Shown here: piece after piece, positions 16,839 to 26,900 of the stretch
Layout: every line of letters starts with the position of its first letter
How positions within the stretch are numbered: the stretch's first letter is position 1
From: Pseudomonadota bacterium
Lineage (GTDB): Bacteria > Pseudomonadota > Gammaproteobacteria > Steroidobacterales > Steroidobacteraceae
NCBI GenBank assembly: GCA_021777555.1
Contig: JAJYDK010000026.1
Coordinates: forward strand, 1-53,536
Direction of reading: 5' to 3'
DNA length: 53,536 nucleotides
Notes under the pieces: model-generated
The model's database searches: none
Seen by the model: only the letters and a program-made list of their open reading frames with translations
Told to the model about the DNA's origin: nothing
Position numbers and translations under genes: made by a program

Positions 16839-18164
16839 TCAGGGGCCGGGCGGATCGGCCTTCGCGGGCCCGGTCTTATTCGAGGACGCCCCGCCCGCCG
16901 CCGATCCGGCTGCACAGGGGTGCTGGCCGCACTGCGAGGCAGGGTGAGCCGGAGCGGGCCTCGGAAGATCATCGACGTGCGCCAGAGCTTTCTGCTGCGC
17001 GGGCGTAAGGGTCCCGGCGTATGCCTTGCGGAACTGCGCGGTGCTGAGCGGCAGGTCCGTCTTGCCATTCCAGGTGGACCCGGCGGGAAGCGTGTTCTGT
17101 ACCTGAGTCGCAGCGGCGAGGACCTGATCGAGGCCCGGGCTCGCCGTGCCGGAGACGGGCACGGGTATGCCCCGCGGGGAGGCGACGAGCTGCCCGACCC
17201 GCCTCCAGTCGATCCGCTGCCCGTGCTTGTGCAATGCCACGCGCTCGGCCCGGGTGAGCAGGGTCGGCAGGAGGTGGCGCCAGTCCTTTTTCCAGGGCCG
17301 CTTGTCGCCCTTCAGCGGCCCGTAGGCGACCATGTACAGCCTGCCCTTCTTCCAGCCGAAGAGATACGGCTGGTTGACGACGCGTACTTCGGTACCGTTC
17401 GGCACCATGTAGAAGATCTGCTTGATGTCCTCGGGAAAGAGGTGGACGCATCCGTGACTCACCCGCCAGCCGACGCTGACCGGCTTGTTGGTGCCGTGGA
17501 TGAGGTAGCCCGGCCAGCCGAGATGCAGCGCGTAGTCTCCGAGCGGATTCTCGGGTCCCGGTCCGACCACTTTGGGCAGGGGTGAACCCTCCTTGGCGTG
17601 CTCGGCGAGAATCGACGGCGGCACTTCCCAGACGGGATTCTTCTCGTGCCACATGACACGGGTCACCCCCTGGGGGGTGACGAACCCGCGCCGGCCAATG
17701 CCGACGGGATGGGTGATCACCACCTGGGGCTCGCCGCGCTGGTGCGCCGGGAAGTAGAAAAGCCGCATGGCAGGGAGATTCACGATGATGCCCCGATGCG
17801 GCGCGTCCGGAAGGATGAACTGCGTCGGCAGGACCACCGCGGTGCCCTCATGGGGAATCCAGGCATCAACGCCCGGGTTGGCCCGGGTCATCTCCCGGTA
17901 ACCGAGGTTGAAGCGCCGGCCGATGTCGGTCAGCACCTGTCCCTTGCGGACCTTCACGACCTGGACCGAACCGACGATGTTCTGTCCCGGCGCGAGCACG
18001 AACTTCTCCGTCTGTTGAGGACGCGGCAGCGGCGGATGCGCGGGAGGAACCACCTTCGGGGGCGGCGGAGGCGCCCGGCGCAGCGGGGGACCCAGCAACG
18101 AGCAGGCGCTGGCGGTGAGCGCGAGGCTTGCGGCCAGCGCGAGGCGGACGGACGTGGTTCTCAT
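16839..18164 (-). CDS. LysM-YkuD L,D-transpeptidase, lipoprotein
   Basis: Envelope enzyme that forms 3-3 peptidoglycan cross-links or attaches proteins to the wall, 441 aa. The signal peptide ends in a lipobox-like T-A-S-A-C-S, then a Pro-rich linker. A LysM-like domain (V-R-K-G-Q-V-L-T-D-I-G-R-R-F-N-L-G-Y) leads into the YkuD domain, beginning I-I-V-N-L-P-A-M-R-L-F-Y-F and containing the catalytic H-G-T-N ... S-H-G-C-V-H-L cysteine motif. A long C-terminal region has no recognised domain. The start at 18164 begins the signal peptide; the open frame to 18338 is untranslated. It resembles E. coli ErfK/YcfS-type proteins. Confidence 0.93.
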   Translation of the reverse strand: MRTTSVRLALAASLALTASACSLLGPPLRRAPPPPPKVVPPAHPPLPRPQQTEKFVLAPGQNIVGSVQVVKVRKGQVLTDIGRRFNLGYREMTRANPGVDAWIPHEGTAVVLPTQFILPDAPHRGIIVNLPAMRLFYFPAHQRGEPQVVITHPVGIGRRGFVTPQGVTRVMWHEKNPVWEVPPSILAEHAKEGSPLPKVVGPGPENPLGDYALHLGWPGYLIHGTNKPVSVGWRVSHGCVHLFPEDIKQIFYMVPNGTEVRVVNQPYLFGWKKGRLYMVAYGPLKGDKRPWKKDWRHLLPTLLTRAERVALHKHGQRIDWRRVGQLVASPRGIPVPVSGTASPGLDQVLAAATQVQNTLPAGSTWNGKTDLPLSTAQFRKAYAGTLTPAQQKALAHVDDLPRPAPAHPASQCGQHPCAAGSAAGGASSNKTGPAKADPPGP

Positions 18165-18347
18165 CGTTTGATTATGGCATCCCGCACGGGCGGCGACCCA
18201 GCCTGTCGGCAATCGAATACGGCGCTCGATGTCAAAATGCGTGACGCACCCTCGGCCTCGGGCTGAGCCGGCGCAAGACCGCGCCGGCATGATCGTCTTT
18301 CCGTCCTGAATCGCGCCTGAATAACGCGCCTGCGGCACGCCGTTGCG

Positions 18348-19256
18348 TCACGGAGCCCGGGCCCTCCGGGTGCGGCCGTGAAGCGCCAGCATGTCGTAGA
18401 GCGCCTGGGCCGCAGGCGAGAGATGCGCATTTTTCGGCACGATGAGGGCGAGCGACCGTGCCACCACCGGCTCGACGAGCGGGATGACGCGCACCCTGGG
18501 ATAGGCGCCCTCTTGAACGGCAAGCCCCGGCACGATCGCCGCCCCCACTCCTTCGGCGACGAGCCCGAGGGCCGTGGAGCTGTGCTGCACCTCGTAATAC
18601 GTGCGCAGCCGCAACCGCTCGCCGCTCACGGCAAGCTCCAACACCGGCCGGTTGGCGCTCAGGTTTCCCGGAAAAATGAGCAGATGCGGCTCGAGCTGCG
18701 TCCACGAAACCTTGCTGCGCGCGGCGAGGGCATGATCGTCTCGGCAGACGAGAACGAACCGGTCGCGCACGAGCGGCGTGCTCGCGAGGCCGGCATCGTG
18801 CAAACCGGCGACGTTGATGCCGAATTCCGCCTCTCGCCTGAGCACCGCCTCGGCGACGCCGAAGGAGGAGTGGTCGTGGATCGTGATCCTGTTGTCCGGA
18901 TATGCCGCCGAATACCGCCGGATGACATGCGGCAGATAGCGCGCGCCGATGGAGGAGACGCAGGCGATCGTGACCGAGCCGCGCATCGCCTTGCCCGTCT
19001 CGCGGATGTCAGTGAGGGCGGACTCGAGCTCGGTGAGCAGCCGCTGGGCGCGTGGCAGGAATTCGGCGCCGACGCGCGTGAGCTCGACGGAGCGCGTCGT
19101 GCGCTCGATGAGCTTCATGCCCAGATACGCCTCCAGTGTCTGCAGGCGCCGCGAGAGCGCGGTCTGGGTGATGTGCAGTGCGAGCGCGGCGCGCCGGAAA
19201 TTGCGGTGATTCGCGACGGCGATGAATGCCTGTACGCCCAGGGTATCGATCTTCAA
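18348..19256 (-). CDS. LysR-family regulator, divergent from aconitase-prpF
   Basis: LysR-type transcriptional regulator, about 302 aa. The N-terminal wHTH is plain (L-G-V-Q-A-F-I-A-V-A-N-H-R-N-F-R-R-A-A-L-A-L-H-I-T-Q-T-A-L-S-R-R-L-Q-T-L-E), followed by the effector-binding domain (G-S-V-T-I-A-C-V-S-S-I-G). I place the start at TTG 19256, where homology to the family begins (K-I-D-T-L-G-V-Q-A-F). An upstream ATG at 19328 would put a 13-bp inverted repeat inside the coding region. It faces the aconitase gene across about 140 bp and is its likely regulator, with a tricarboxylate as possible inducer. Confidence 0.9.
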   Translation of the reverse strand: MKIDTLGVQAFIAVANHRNFRRAALALHITQTALSRRLQTLEAYLGMKLIERTTRSVELTRVGAEFLPRAQRLLTELESALTDIRETGKAMRGSVTIACVSSIGARYLPHVIRRYSAAYPDNRITIHDHSSFGVAEAVLRREAEFGINVAGLHDAGLASTPLVRDRFVLVCRDDHALAARSKVSWTQLEPHLLIFPGNLSANRPVLELAVSGERLRLRTYYEVQHSSTALGLVAEGVGAAIVPGLAVQEGAYPRVRVIPLVEPVVARSLALIVPKNAHLSPAAQALYDMLALHGRTRRARAP

Positions 19257-19291
19257 GCGCGCTCCCGGTTCCCGAATCGGCCGCGGGTCAG

Positions 19292-19324
19292 GGCGTATTG
19301 ATGCGGTGGCTGCATCAATACGCC
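19292..19324. promoter_or_regulatory. 13-bp-arm inverted repeat, candidate LysR operator
   Basis: GGCGTATTGATGC (19292-19304), 7 nt, GCATCAATACGCC (19312-19324): a perfect dyad in the divergent intergenic region. It holds a T-N11-A-like LysR box and lies 36 bp upstream of the lysR TTG start and about 70 bp before the aconitase start. A shorter dyad, GCATAAATGCATTATGC, follows at 19325-19341. Confidence 0.7.
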
Positions 19325-19394
19325 GCATAAATGCATTATGCGTCGCGACACCCCCGGGAGCAAACTGCCGCCCGACTCAACCGAGGCGGGCATC

Positions 19395-21719
19395 ATGATC
19401 AGCATCGAATCGACCCCCGAGATGGCTGTGGGAATCTATCGCGCCATGGAGCGCAGACTCGAGGTCGTGCGGCGCCGACTGCGGCGGCCGCTCACGCTCG
19501 CCGAGAAGGTGCTGCTCGGGCACCTCGAGGATCCCGAGCGGCAGGACCTCGCCCCGGGCAGGAGCTACCTGCTGCTGCGTCCCGACCGGGTCATCTTCCA
19601 GGACCTGCTCGGGCAGACGGGCATCCTGCAGTTCATGCAGAGCGGACGCGAACGGGTAGCCGTCCCGACGAGCATTCACTGCGACCACCTGATCCAGGCG
19701 CGCACCGCAGCGCGCGAGGACCTCGAGGCGTCGCTCGGCGAAAATGCGGAGGTCTACGAATTCCTGCGGCGCGCCGCGGCCCGGTATCACGCGGGCTTCT
19801 GGGGACCCGGCGCCGGGATCATGCATCAGGTCGTGCTGGAGAACTACGCCTTCCCCGGCAAGCTGATCATCGGCACCGACTCTCACACCCCGAATGCCGG
19901 CGGCCTCGGCGCTTGCGCGGTCGGGGTGGGAGGGGCGGATGCGGTGGAGGCCATCGCCGGCCTGCCTTGGGAGCTCCTCTACCCCAGGCGTATTGCCGTC
20001 TACCTCACGAGCCGGCTCAACGGCTGGACCGCGCCGAAGGATCTCATCCTCACCGTCGCCGGCATGTTGACGGCATCCGGCGCAACGAATGCGATCGTCG
20101 AATACATCGGGCCTGGCTCGCGCACGCTGAGCGCGACCGGCAAGGCCACCATTGCAAACATGGGCGCCGAGATCGGCGCGACGACCTCGATGTTCCCGGC
20201 CGATGAGCACATGGCGGCCTACCTGAGCGCCACTCATCGCGCCGGTCTCGCGCCTCTGATCGGGCGCTACAGGCATCTCCTCGAGCCGGACCCCGAGACC
20301 GAGGATGCGCCCGAGGCGCACTACGACCAGGTGCTGCGGGTCAACCTCTCGGGCCTCGAGCCGCATATCGCGGGTCCCTACTCGCCGGATCGCGTGCGGC
20401 CGCTCTCGCAACTCGCCGCCGAAGTGGCCGATCCCGAGTCCGGATTCCCGTCGGACATCGCAGCGGCCCTGATCGGCAGCTGCACGAACTCCTCGTACGA
20501 GGACATGAGCCGCGCGGCCGACATCGCCGAGCAGGCGCGCGCCCACGGGGCGAAGGCCGCGATCCCCTACCTGGTCACGCCGGGCTCCGAGCAGGTCCGC
20601 GCGACGATCGAGCGCGACGGCCAGTTGCGCTCCCTGCAGGAGATCGGCGCCAGGGTGCTCGCCAATGCCTGCGGCCCCTGCGTCGGCCAGTGGCGCAGAA
20701 CGGACGTCGCCGAGGAAACACCCAATGTCATCGTCACCTCCTACAACCGCAACTTCGCCGGCCGCAACGACGGCCGGCGCTCCACGATGAATTTCATCGC
20801 CAGCCCGGAAATCGTGACGGCGCTTGCGCTCGCGGGCAGGCTCGATTTCAACCCCGCCCGGGACCGCCTCACCGGCGCGGACGGCGAGGCATTCGTGCTG
20901 CAGCCGCCGAAGGCCGCACCGGAAGTGCCCGCGCAAGGCTTCGAGAGCAGGCGCGAGCACTACACCCCGCCGCCCCCGGACGGCCGGCTCGTCGACCTCG
21001 CGGTCGACCCCCGGAGCGAGCGCATCCAGCTCATCAGACCGTGGGCGGCCTGGGATGGAGGGGATTTCCTCGACATGCCGGTCCTCATCAAGACCCGCGG
21101 CAAGACGACCACGGACCATATCTCTCCCACCGGCCCTTGGCTGCGCTACCGCGGGCATCTCGAGCGGTTCAGCGAGAATCTGCTCCTGGGCGCGACCAAC
21201 GCGGCGACCGGCGAGGTGGGCAGAGCCCGCAACGTCATCACAGGAGCGCCCGGCCAGCCGATCGCCGCCGTCGCCCGGGACTACCGCTCCCGAGGACTTC
21301 GCTGGGTGATCGTCGGGGACGCCAACTATGGCGAGGGCAGCAGCCGGGAGCATGCCGCCCTGTCTCCCCGTCTGCTCGGCGGTGCGGCGGTGATTGCACG
21401 CAGCTTCGCCCGCATCCACGAATCGAACCTGAAGAAGCAAGGGCTCCTCGCCCTGACCTTCGCGAGCGCCGCGGACTACGAGAAAGTCCGCGCGGATGAC
21501 CGGCTGAGCCTCATCGGACTGCGCACTCTCGCGGCCGGCACGCCCGTGAGGTGCCGCCTGGCGCACGCAGACGGCACCGAAGAGATCCTCGACCTGCAGC
21601 ATTCCTACAGCGAGCGGCAGCTCGCGTGGTTTCGCGCGGGCTCCGCACTCAACACCCTGCCGGATGCGGCACCCGCCCCGGATGCGCGCGACCCGCTTCG
21701 GCCCGCGAAAGAGTCATGA
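19395..21719 (+). CDS. Aconitase-superfamily hydratase, mitochondrial (mAcn) type
   Basis: Fe-S hydro-lyase of the aconitase superfamily, 774 aa from the ATG at 19395, which has GAGG 8 nt upstream. The frame also opens at 19338 without a ribosome site. Landmarks are I-G-T-D-S-H-T-P-N-A-G-G-L-G, the first cluster cysteine in I-G-S-C-T-N-S-S-Y-E-D, the other two in A-N-A-C-G-P-C-V-G-Q-W, N-R-N-F-A-G-R-N-D in the substrate site, and the swivel domain with G-D-A-N-Y-G-E-G-S-S-R-E-H. The layout follows the mitochondrial-type aconitases, not AcnA or AcnB. It overlaps prpF by 4 nt. It could act on citrate, 2-methylcitrate or trans-aconitate-derived substrate. Confidence 0.9.
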   Translation: MISIESTPEMAVGIYRAMERRLEVVRRRLRRPLTLAEKVLLGHLEDPERQDLAPGRSYLLLRPDRVIFQDLLGQTGILQFMQSGRERVAVPTSIHCDHLIQARTAAREDLEASLGENAEVYEFLRRAAARYHAGFWGPGAGIMHQVVLENYAFPGKLIIGTDSHTPNAGGLGACAVGVGGADAVEAIAGLPWELLYPRRIAVYLTSRLNGWTAPKDLILTVAGMLTASGATNAIVEYIGPGSRTLSATGKATIANMGAEIGATTSMFPADEHMAAYLSATHRAGLAPLIGRYRHLLEPDPETEDAPEAHYDQVLRVNLSGLEPHIAGPYSPDRVRPLSQLAAEVADPESGFPSDIAAALIGSCTNSSYEDMSRAADIAEQARAHGAKAAIPYLVTPGSEQVRATIERDGQLRSLQEIGARVLANACGPCVGQWRRTDVAEETPNVIVTSYNRNFAGRNDGRRSTMNFIASPEIVTALALAGRLDFNPARDRLTGADGEAFVLQPPKAAPEVPAQGFESRREHYTPPPPDGRLVDLAVDPRSERIQLIRPWAAWDGGDFLDMPVLIKTRGKTTTDHISPTGPWLRYRGHLERFSENLLLGATNAATGEVGRARNVITGAPGQPIAAVARDYRSRGLRWVIVGDANYGEGSSREHAALSPRLLGGAAVIARSFARIHESNLKKQGLLALTFASAADYEKVRADDRLSLIGLRTLAAGTPVRCRLAHADGTEEILDLQHSYSERQLAWFRAGSALNTLPDAAPAPDARDPLRPAKES

Positions 21720-22870
21720 AGCAGCTGCGCATCCCCGCCGTCTACATGCGCGGCGGCACGAGCAAGGGCGTGTTCTTTCTCGGCGGCGATCTGCCGTCCG
21801 ATCGGCAGGAGCGCGAGCGGATCCTGCTGCGGACCGTCGGCAGCCCCGATCCCTACGGCAAGCAGATCGATGGCATGGGCGGCGGCACCTCGAGCACGAG
21901 CAAGGTCGTGATCGTCTCGAGATCGTCACGGCCGGACTGCGACGTGGACTATCTCTTCGGCGCGGTGTCCATCGAGGCGCCGGTGATCGACTGGTCGGGC
22001 AACTGCGGCAACCTCAGCGCCGCGGTGGGACCGTACGCGATCAGTGCCGGATTGCTCGCCGCGCCGCCGGAGGGCATGGCAACGGTGCGCATCTGGCAAG
22101 CGAACATCGGCAAGAGGATCATCGCCCATGTGCCCATGCGGGGTGGCGCAGTACTCGAGAGCGGGACATTCCAACTCGACGGCGTCGCCTTTTCGGGTGC
22201 GGAGGTGGTGCTGGAATTCCTCGATCCCGCGGGAGAAATCGACGAGGCGAGCGCGACGTTTCCCACCGGACGTGAGATCGACCTGCTCGACATACCCGGA
22301 CTTGGAACCATCGAAGCGACGCTCATCAACGCGGGCAATCCCACTGTCTTCGTCGATGCCGCTGCGCTGGGCCTGCAAGGAACGGAGCTCGAACAGGAGG
22401 TCAATGGCCGACAGGCGCTGCTCGAGCTCGCCGAGTCGGTGCGCGCGCGCGGCGCGGTGGCCATGGGTCTTGCGGCAAGCGCCGAGGAGGCGACCGCGAA
22501 ACGGCCGCACACCCCCAAGCTAGCCTTCGTCGCAACACCCTGCGCCTACACCGCTTCCGACGGGAAGCGCATCGAGCCGCAGTCGATCGGTCTCCTCGCA
22601 CGGATCTTCTCCATGGGGCGGCTGCACCACGCGATGACCGGCACGGGCGCCGTGGCCATTGCGAGCGCCGCGGCGATTCCGGGAACGATCGTGCACCGCA
22701 TCGCCCCGCTTGGCACCGATGGAATCGTGCGGTTCGGCCATCCGTCCGGCACACTAAGCGCGGGAGCCGAAGCGGCGCACCAGGAGGGCCGGTGGACCAT
22801 CAGGAAGGTGCGCGTGAGCCGATCGGCCCGCCGGCTCATGGAAGGCTGGGTCCGGGTGCCGAACGAGTGA
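21716..22870 (+). CDS. prpF: PrpF-family isomerase (2-methylaconitate / aconitate isomerase)
   Basis: PrpF protein, 384 aa, two-domain diaminopimelate-epimerase-like fold. Markers are Y-M-R-G-G-T-S-K-G-V-F at the start, G-M-G-G-G-T-S-S-T-S-K, W-S-G-N-C-G-N-L-S-A-A-V-G with the conserved cysteine, and M-G-R-L-H-H-A-M-T-G-T-G-A near the end. PrpF isomerises trans- to cis-2-methylaconitate beside AcnD in propionate breakdown. Homologues include 4-oxalomesaconate tautomerase and fungal aconitate isomerase. The start overlaps the aconitase stop (ATGA), so the two are made together. No prpB, prpC or AcnD is nearby, which leaves the substrate open. Confidence 0.9.
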   Translation: MKQLRIPAVYMRGGTSKGVFFLGGDLPSDRQERERILLRTVGSPDPYGKQIDGMGGGTSSTSKVVIVSRSSRPDCDVDYLFGAVSIEAPVIDWSGNCGNLSAAVGPYAISAGLLAAPPEGMATVRIWQANIGKRIIAHVPMRGGAVLESGTFQLDGVAFSGAEVVLEFLDPAGEIDEASATFPTGREIDLLDIPGLGTIEATLINAGNPTVFVDAAALGLQGTELEQEVNGRQALLELAESVRARGAVAMGLAASAEEATAKRPHTPKLAFVATPCAYTASDGKRIEPQSIGLLARIFSMGRLHHAMTGTGAVAIASAAAIPGTIVHRIAPLGTDGIVRFGHPSGTLSAGAEAAHQEGRWTIRKVRVSRSARRLMEGWVRVPNE

Positions 22871-22906
22871 GGCGGGCGTGATCGCCCCGGCAAGGTGAAG
22901 AGCACT

Positions 22907-23896
22907 ATGCGCGCGATACGCATCGAGCAGTACGGCGGACCGGAGGTTCTTCTGCACGCGGAGATCGAGATCCCCTCACCCGGGCCCGGCGAGGCGCTCG
23001 TGCACGTCGCGTGCGCCGGGGTCAATTTCATGGACATTCACACGCGCCAGGGAAAATATCGGAACTCGCGAACTTACCCTGTCCGCGCGCCGTGCACGCT
23101 GGGGATGGAGGGAGCCGGCGCGGTCGTCAGTGTTGGACCTGAGGTGACCTCGATCAAGCCCGGCGACCGGGTCGCCTGGTGCATCTCCTGGGGCGCTTAC
23201 GCCGAATTTGCGGTCGTCCCGGTCGAGCGGATCGCACACGTCCCTCAGACGATCTCCTGCGAACTCGCCGCGGCGGCGATTTTCCAGGGCTCGACGGCGC
23301 ATTACCTCGTGGAAGACATCGCGCGACTACGTCCTGGAAGCACGTGTCTGGTGCACGCGGCCTCCGGCGGCATCGGACAGATACTGGTGCAGCTTGCCAA
23401 GCGTCAGGGCGCCGTGGTGTACGCAACCACGAGCAACGACGCCAAGGCGGCCATCGCCCGCAAGTGCGGCGCGGACCATGTGATGCACTACGAAAATGGC
23501 CGCTTTGCGGACCGGATACGCGAGGCGACCGCTGGCCAGGGTGTTGACGTGGTATTCGACGCTCTTGGTCGCACGACGCTACGCGACAGCTTTCGCGCGA
23601 CCCGCACGCGTGGGCTCGTGGTCAACCATGGATCGGTGTCGGGGTCCCTCGCCGACCTCGACCCCTACGAGCTGGGCGAGGCGGGCTCGCTCTTCCTCAC
23701 CCGCCCTCGCCTCGCGGATTACCTCCCCGATGGCGCGACGGTCCAGCGCCGTGCCGATGAAATCTTCGCCGCCCTGGCCGACGGGACACTGCGTCTCGAG
23801 GTCAGCGGGCGCTACGGGCTCGAGCAAGTCGAAATCGCCCACGCGGCGCTCGAGGAGCGGCGCCAGCTCGGCAAATCGATCCTGCTCATCTCCTGA
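22907..23896 (+). CDS. Zinc-independent NADPH:quinone oxidoreductase (QOR/MDR family)
   Basis: Medium-chain dehydrogenase/reductase of the quinone reductase branch, 329 aa. The N-terminus (M-R-A-I-R-I-E-Q-Y-G-G-P-E-V) and G-V-N-F-M-D-I-H-T-R-Q-G are typical of QOR. The nucleotide site is A-A-S-G-G-I-G-Q-I-L-V-Q-L-A, and no catalytic zinc cysteines are present. The ATG at 22907 is chosen; a GTG 12 nt earlier has no room for a ribosome site. It lies 36 bp after prpF in the same direction and may share that transcript, although a metabolic link to tricarboxylates is not obvious. Confidence 0.9.
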   Translation: MRAIRIEQYGGPEVLLHAEIEIPSPGPGEALVHVACAGVNFMDIHTRQGKYRNSRTYPVRAPCTLGMEGAGAVVSVGPEVTSIKPGDRVAWCISWGAYAEFAVVPVERIAHVPQTISCELAAAAIFQGSTAHYLVEDIARLRPGSTCLVHAASGGIGQILVQLAKRQGAVVYATTSNDAKAAIARKCGADHVMHYENGRFADRIREATAGQGVDVVFDALGRTTLRDSFRATRTRGLVVNHGSVSGSLADLDPYELGEAGSLFLTRPRLADYLPDGATVQRRADEIFAALADGTLRLEVSGRYGLEQVEIAHAALEERRQLGKSILLIS

Positions 23897-23998
23897 GCCT
23901 GAGGCGTGTGAAGGGCCTTCGCCCCGGGGTCCGGGCGACCTCGCGGGCCTGTGACCCCGGCAGGAACGGGGCTCGCCGGCGAGACGCGTCGCGACCCG

Positions 23999-26900
23999 TC
24001 ACGAGCGCCGGACATCGGGCTTCAGCCAACGCGCCGCCAGCGGCGGCACCAACAGCAGGCTGACGACCGTCGAGGACACCAGGCCGCCGAGGATCACCAC
24101 CGCCATCGGTCCCTCGATCTCATGGCCCGCCTGGTGCAGTTGGACCGCCACCGGCAGGAGCGCCAGCGCGGTGAGCAGCGCCGTCAGCAGCACCGGCGTC
24201 AACCGTTCTTCGGAGCCGCGCAGCGCGGTTTCCAGGCCCCAGGGCGCACCTTCGGCGCGCACGAGGTGATCGTAGTGCGACACCAGCAGGATCGTGTTTC
24301 GCGCGGCCATGCCGAACAGGGCGACGAAGCCGACCATCGCGCCGAGCGTCAACGTCGCCCCGGTGAGCGCGGCGGCGGCTACCCCGCCGATCAGGGTGCT
24401 CGGCAGTACGAGCAACACCAGCACCACGTGGCGCGCATGGCCGAATGCCAGCGCCATCAGCAGGACGATCAGTACCAGCGCCGCCGCGGCGTGCAGGTAG
24501 AGCTGGTGCGCCGCCGCGACCTGCGCTTCGGCCACACCGCCGTAGCGCAGGTACACCCCGGTGGGCAGTCTGACCTGCGCGGCGATCGCCCGGCGTGCGG
24601 CTGCAGCGAAGCCCGTCTGATCCGAGGTCCTCGGGTTCGCGGTCACCACCTGGCGGCGAAGCCCATCCTCGTGGTCGATCTCGCTCCGACCGGACTCCAT
24701 TTCGAGCTTCGCGACGGCCGAAAGCGGCACCACCACGCCATCGGAGCCGCGCAGCGGCAGCGCGTCGATCGCCTGGGGCGAGGCGCCCGCACCGGCGATG
24801 CGCACCACCACCGGAATGGTGCGATCGGTCTGCGCGAGCTGGCCGACGATCGCCCCCTGGTAAGCCGCGTTGACCGCCCGCAGCACATCGCTGGGCTTGA
24901 GCCCATAGAGCGCCAGTCGGCCAGGCCGAAGCTGCACGTGCAGCTCGGGCTGGCGCGGCGGAACCTGCAGGCGCACCTCGCCGGCGCGTGGCAGCTCGTT
25001 CAGCACCGCCGCGACGCGGCTCGCCACCGCATCATCGGCATCCAGGTTGTTGCCGAACACACTGACGACGAACGGCGCGGTCTCGCCGGACAGGGTCTCC
25101 CCGATGCGCTCGGCAAGCACCGAGTAGACCTCCGTGAGCTGGTTCGGGAAGTCGTCGAACACCTTGCGGATTGCCGTCTCGATCTGGCCGGGCGTGTAGC
25201 CCTTGGCCGGATCGATCCGGATGTCGAACTCGCTCTTGTTCGGCGCGTCCCGATCCTGGCCGTTCACGGCGCGACCGATCTGCTCGGCGACACTCTTGAC
25301 GCCGGGGATCGCGAGCAGCCGGTTGGAGATGCGCACGCCGACCCGCGTGGTCTCGCGCAGCGAGACCCCCGGGCGCAGGCTGGCGTGGGCGATGAGGTAA
25401 TTCTCACGGAAATTCGGCAACAGCCGCTGGCCGAACAGCGGCAGCAGCGCCGCCCCGGCGACTCCGGTGCCAAGGAGCACCGCCAGCACCGCGCGCGGGT
25501 GCCGGTGGAGCCGCTCGATCGTGCGCCGCTGGAAGCGCTTGCAGGTGAGGAGGAAACGCGCCTCGGGCGGCGGGTTGTGCCTGCGCATCAGCAGCGCGCA
25601 CAACGCCGGCGTCGCGCTCATCGCCACCAGTAGCGAGATGCCGACGGCGAGCAGGAAGGCGAGCGACAGCGGCCGGAAGAACGAGCCCTGGATACCGCTG
25701 AGCATGAGGATCGGCAGGAACGCCACCGCCACCGCGGCGGTGGCATAGAACACCGGCTGCCGCACTTCCAGCGATGCGCCGAGGAAGAGTGGCCGGGCAT
25801 CGAGCTCTGCGCCGGCGGCGCCGGCGTTGCGACGCCTGCGAGTGATGTTCTCGACATCGATCACCGCATCGTCGACGACCACTCCGAGCGCCACCACCAG
25901 GCCTCCAATGGTCATCGTATTCAGCGACAGCCCGAACAGCTCGAGGATCCACACGGTCGCCAGCAGCGACAGCGGGATCGAGGAAAACGAGATGAGCGCA
26001 CCGCGCCAGTCGCGCAGTGTCGCGAGCAGCAGGATCACCACCAGGGCCGCGCCAATGAGCAGCGACGCGCGCAGTTTGGTCAGCGCGCTCTCGATGAAAC
26101 TCGCTGGCCGCAGCAGCGCCGGGTGGTAGATCACTCCCTCCTTCTTGAGCACCGGAGCGAGCTCGTTCAGCCGATGCTCCAGCGCGCGGGTCACCGTCAG
26201 CGTGTTGGCGCCGTACTGCGTCGAGGTCTCGAAGAGGATGCCGGGCTGACCGCCGATGACCCCGTCACCGAAGCGCGGCGCCGCGCCATCGCGCACGGTC
26301 GCGACATCACCGAGCCGGATGGGCAGACCATGGCGCGTCGCGAGCACCGCCTGCGCCAGCGCCCGCGGGCTCGCGCCGGGCGCCTGGGCGCGCAATACGA
26401 TGCGCTGCGAGGGTGTCTGGATGTAGCCGCCGCCGATGAGCTCGGTGGCGCGCCGTGCGGCACGGAACACATCGTCGAGGGTCATGCCGTCGGCGGCCAG
26501 TTTCTGCGGATCTACGATCACCTGGCGCTCGCGCTCGGCCCCGCCGTAGAGCATCACCTGCGCCACGCCGGGCACCGAGAGGATCTGCGGCTCGATCACC
26601 CAGCGCGCCAGGCCGCGCAGCTGCACCGGCGTCAGCCGATCGCTGGTGAACCCGAAGTGCTCGAGATACTGCATCGAGGACGACAGGGGCGAGAGCAGCG
26701 GCGGCCCGACTCCTGCGGGCAGGATGTCGGCGGCCCCCGCCAGGCGCTCGGTGACCACCTGGCGCTGCCGATACGGATTGCCACGGCGATTGAAGACCAC
26801 GTAGATCGCCGAGAGGCCTTGCATCGACTTCGAGCGCACCGTCTGGACGTCCTCGGTGCCCGCCAGCAGGCCTTCCAGCGGCCGGGTCACCAACGCCTCC

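Noticed and set aside
19257-19328. ATG at 19328 as start of the LysR gene
   Set aside because: It would put the 13-bp dyad inside the coding sequence and add residues without LysR resemblance; the TTG at 19256 is where the family match begins.
19377-21602. 741-codon minus-strand frame
   Set aside because: It lies wholly opposite the aconitase gene, which has complete Fe-S ligands and codon pattern; the opposite frame has shadow composition.
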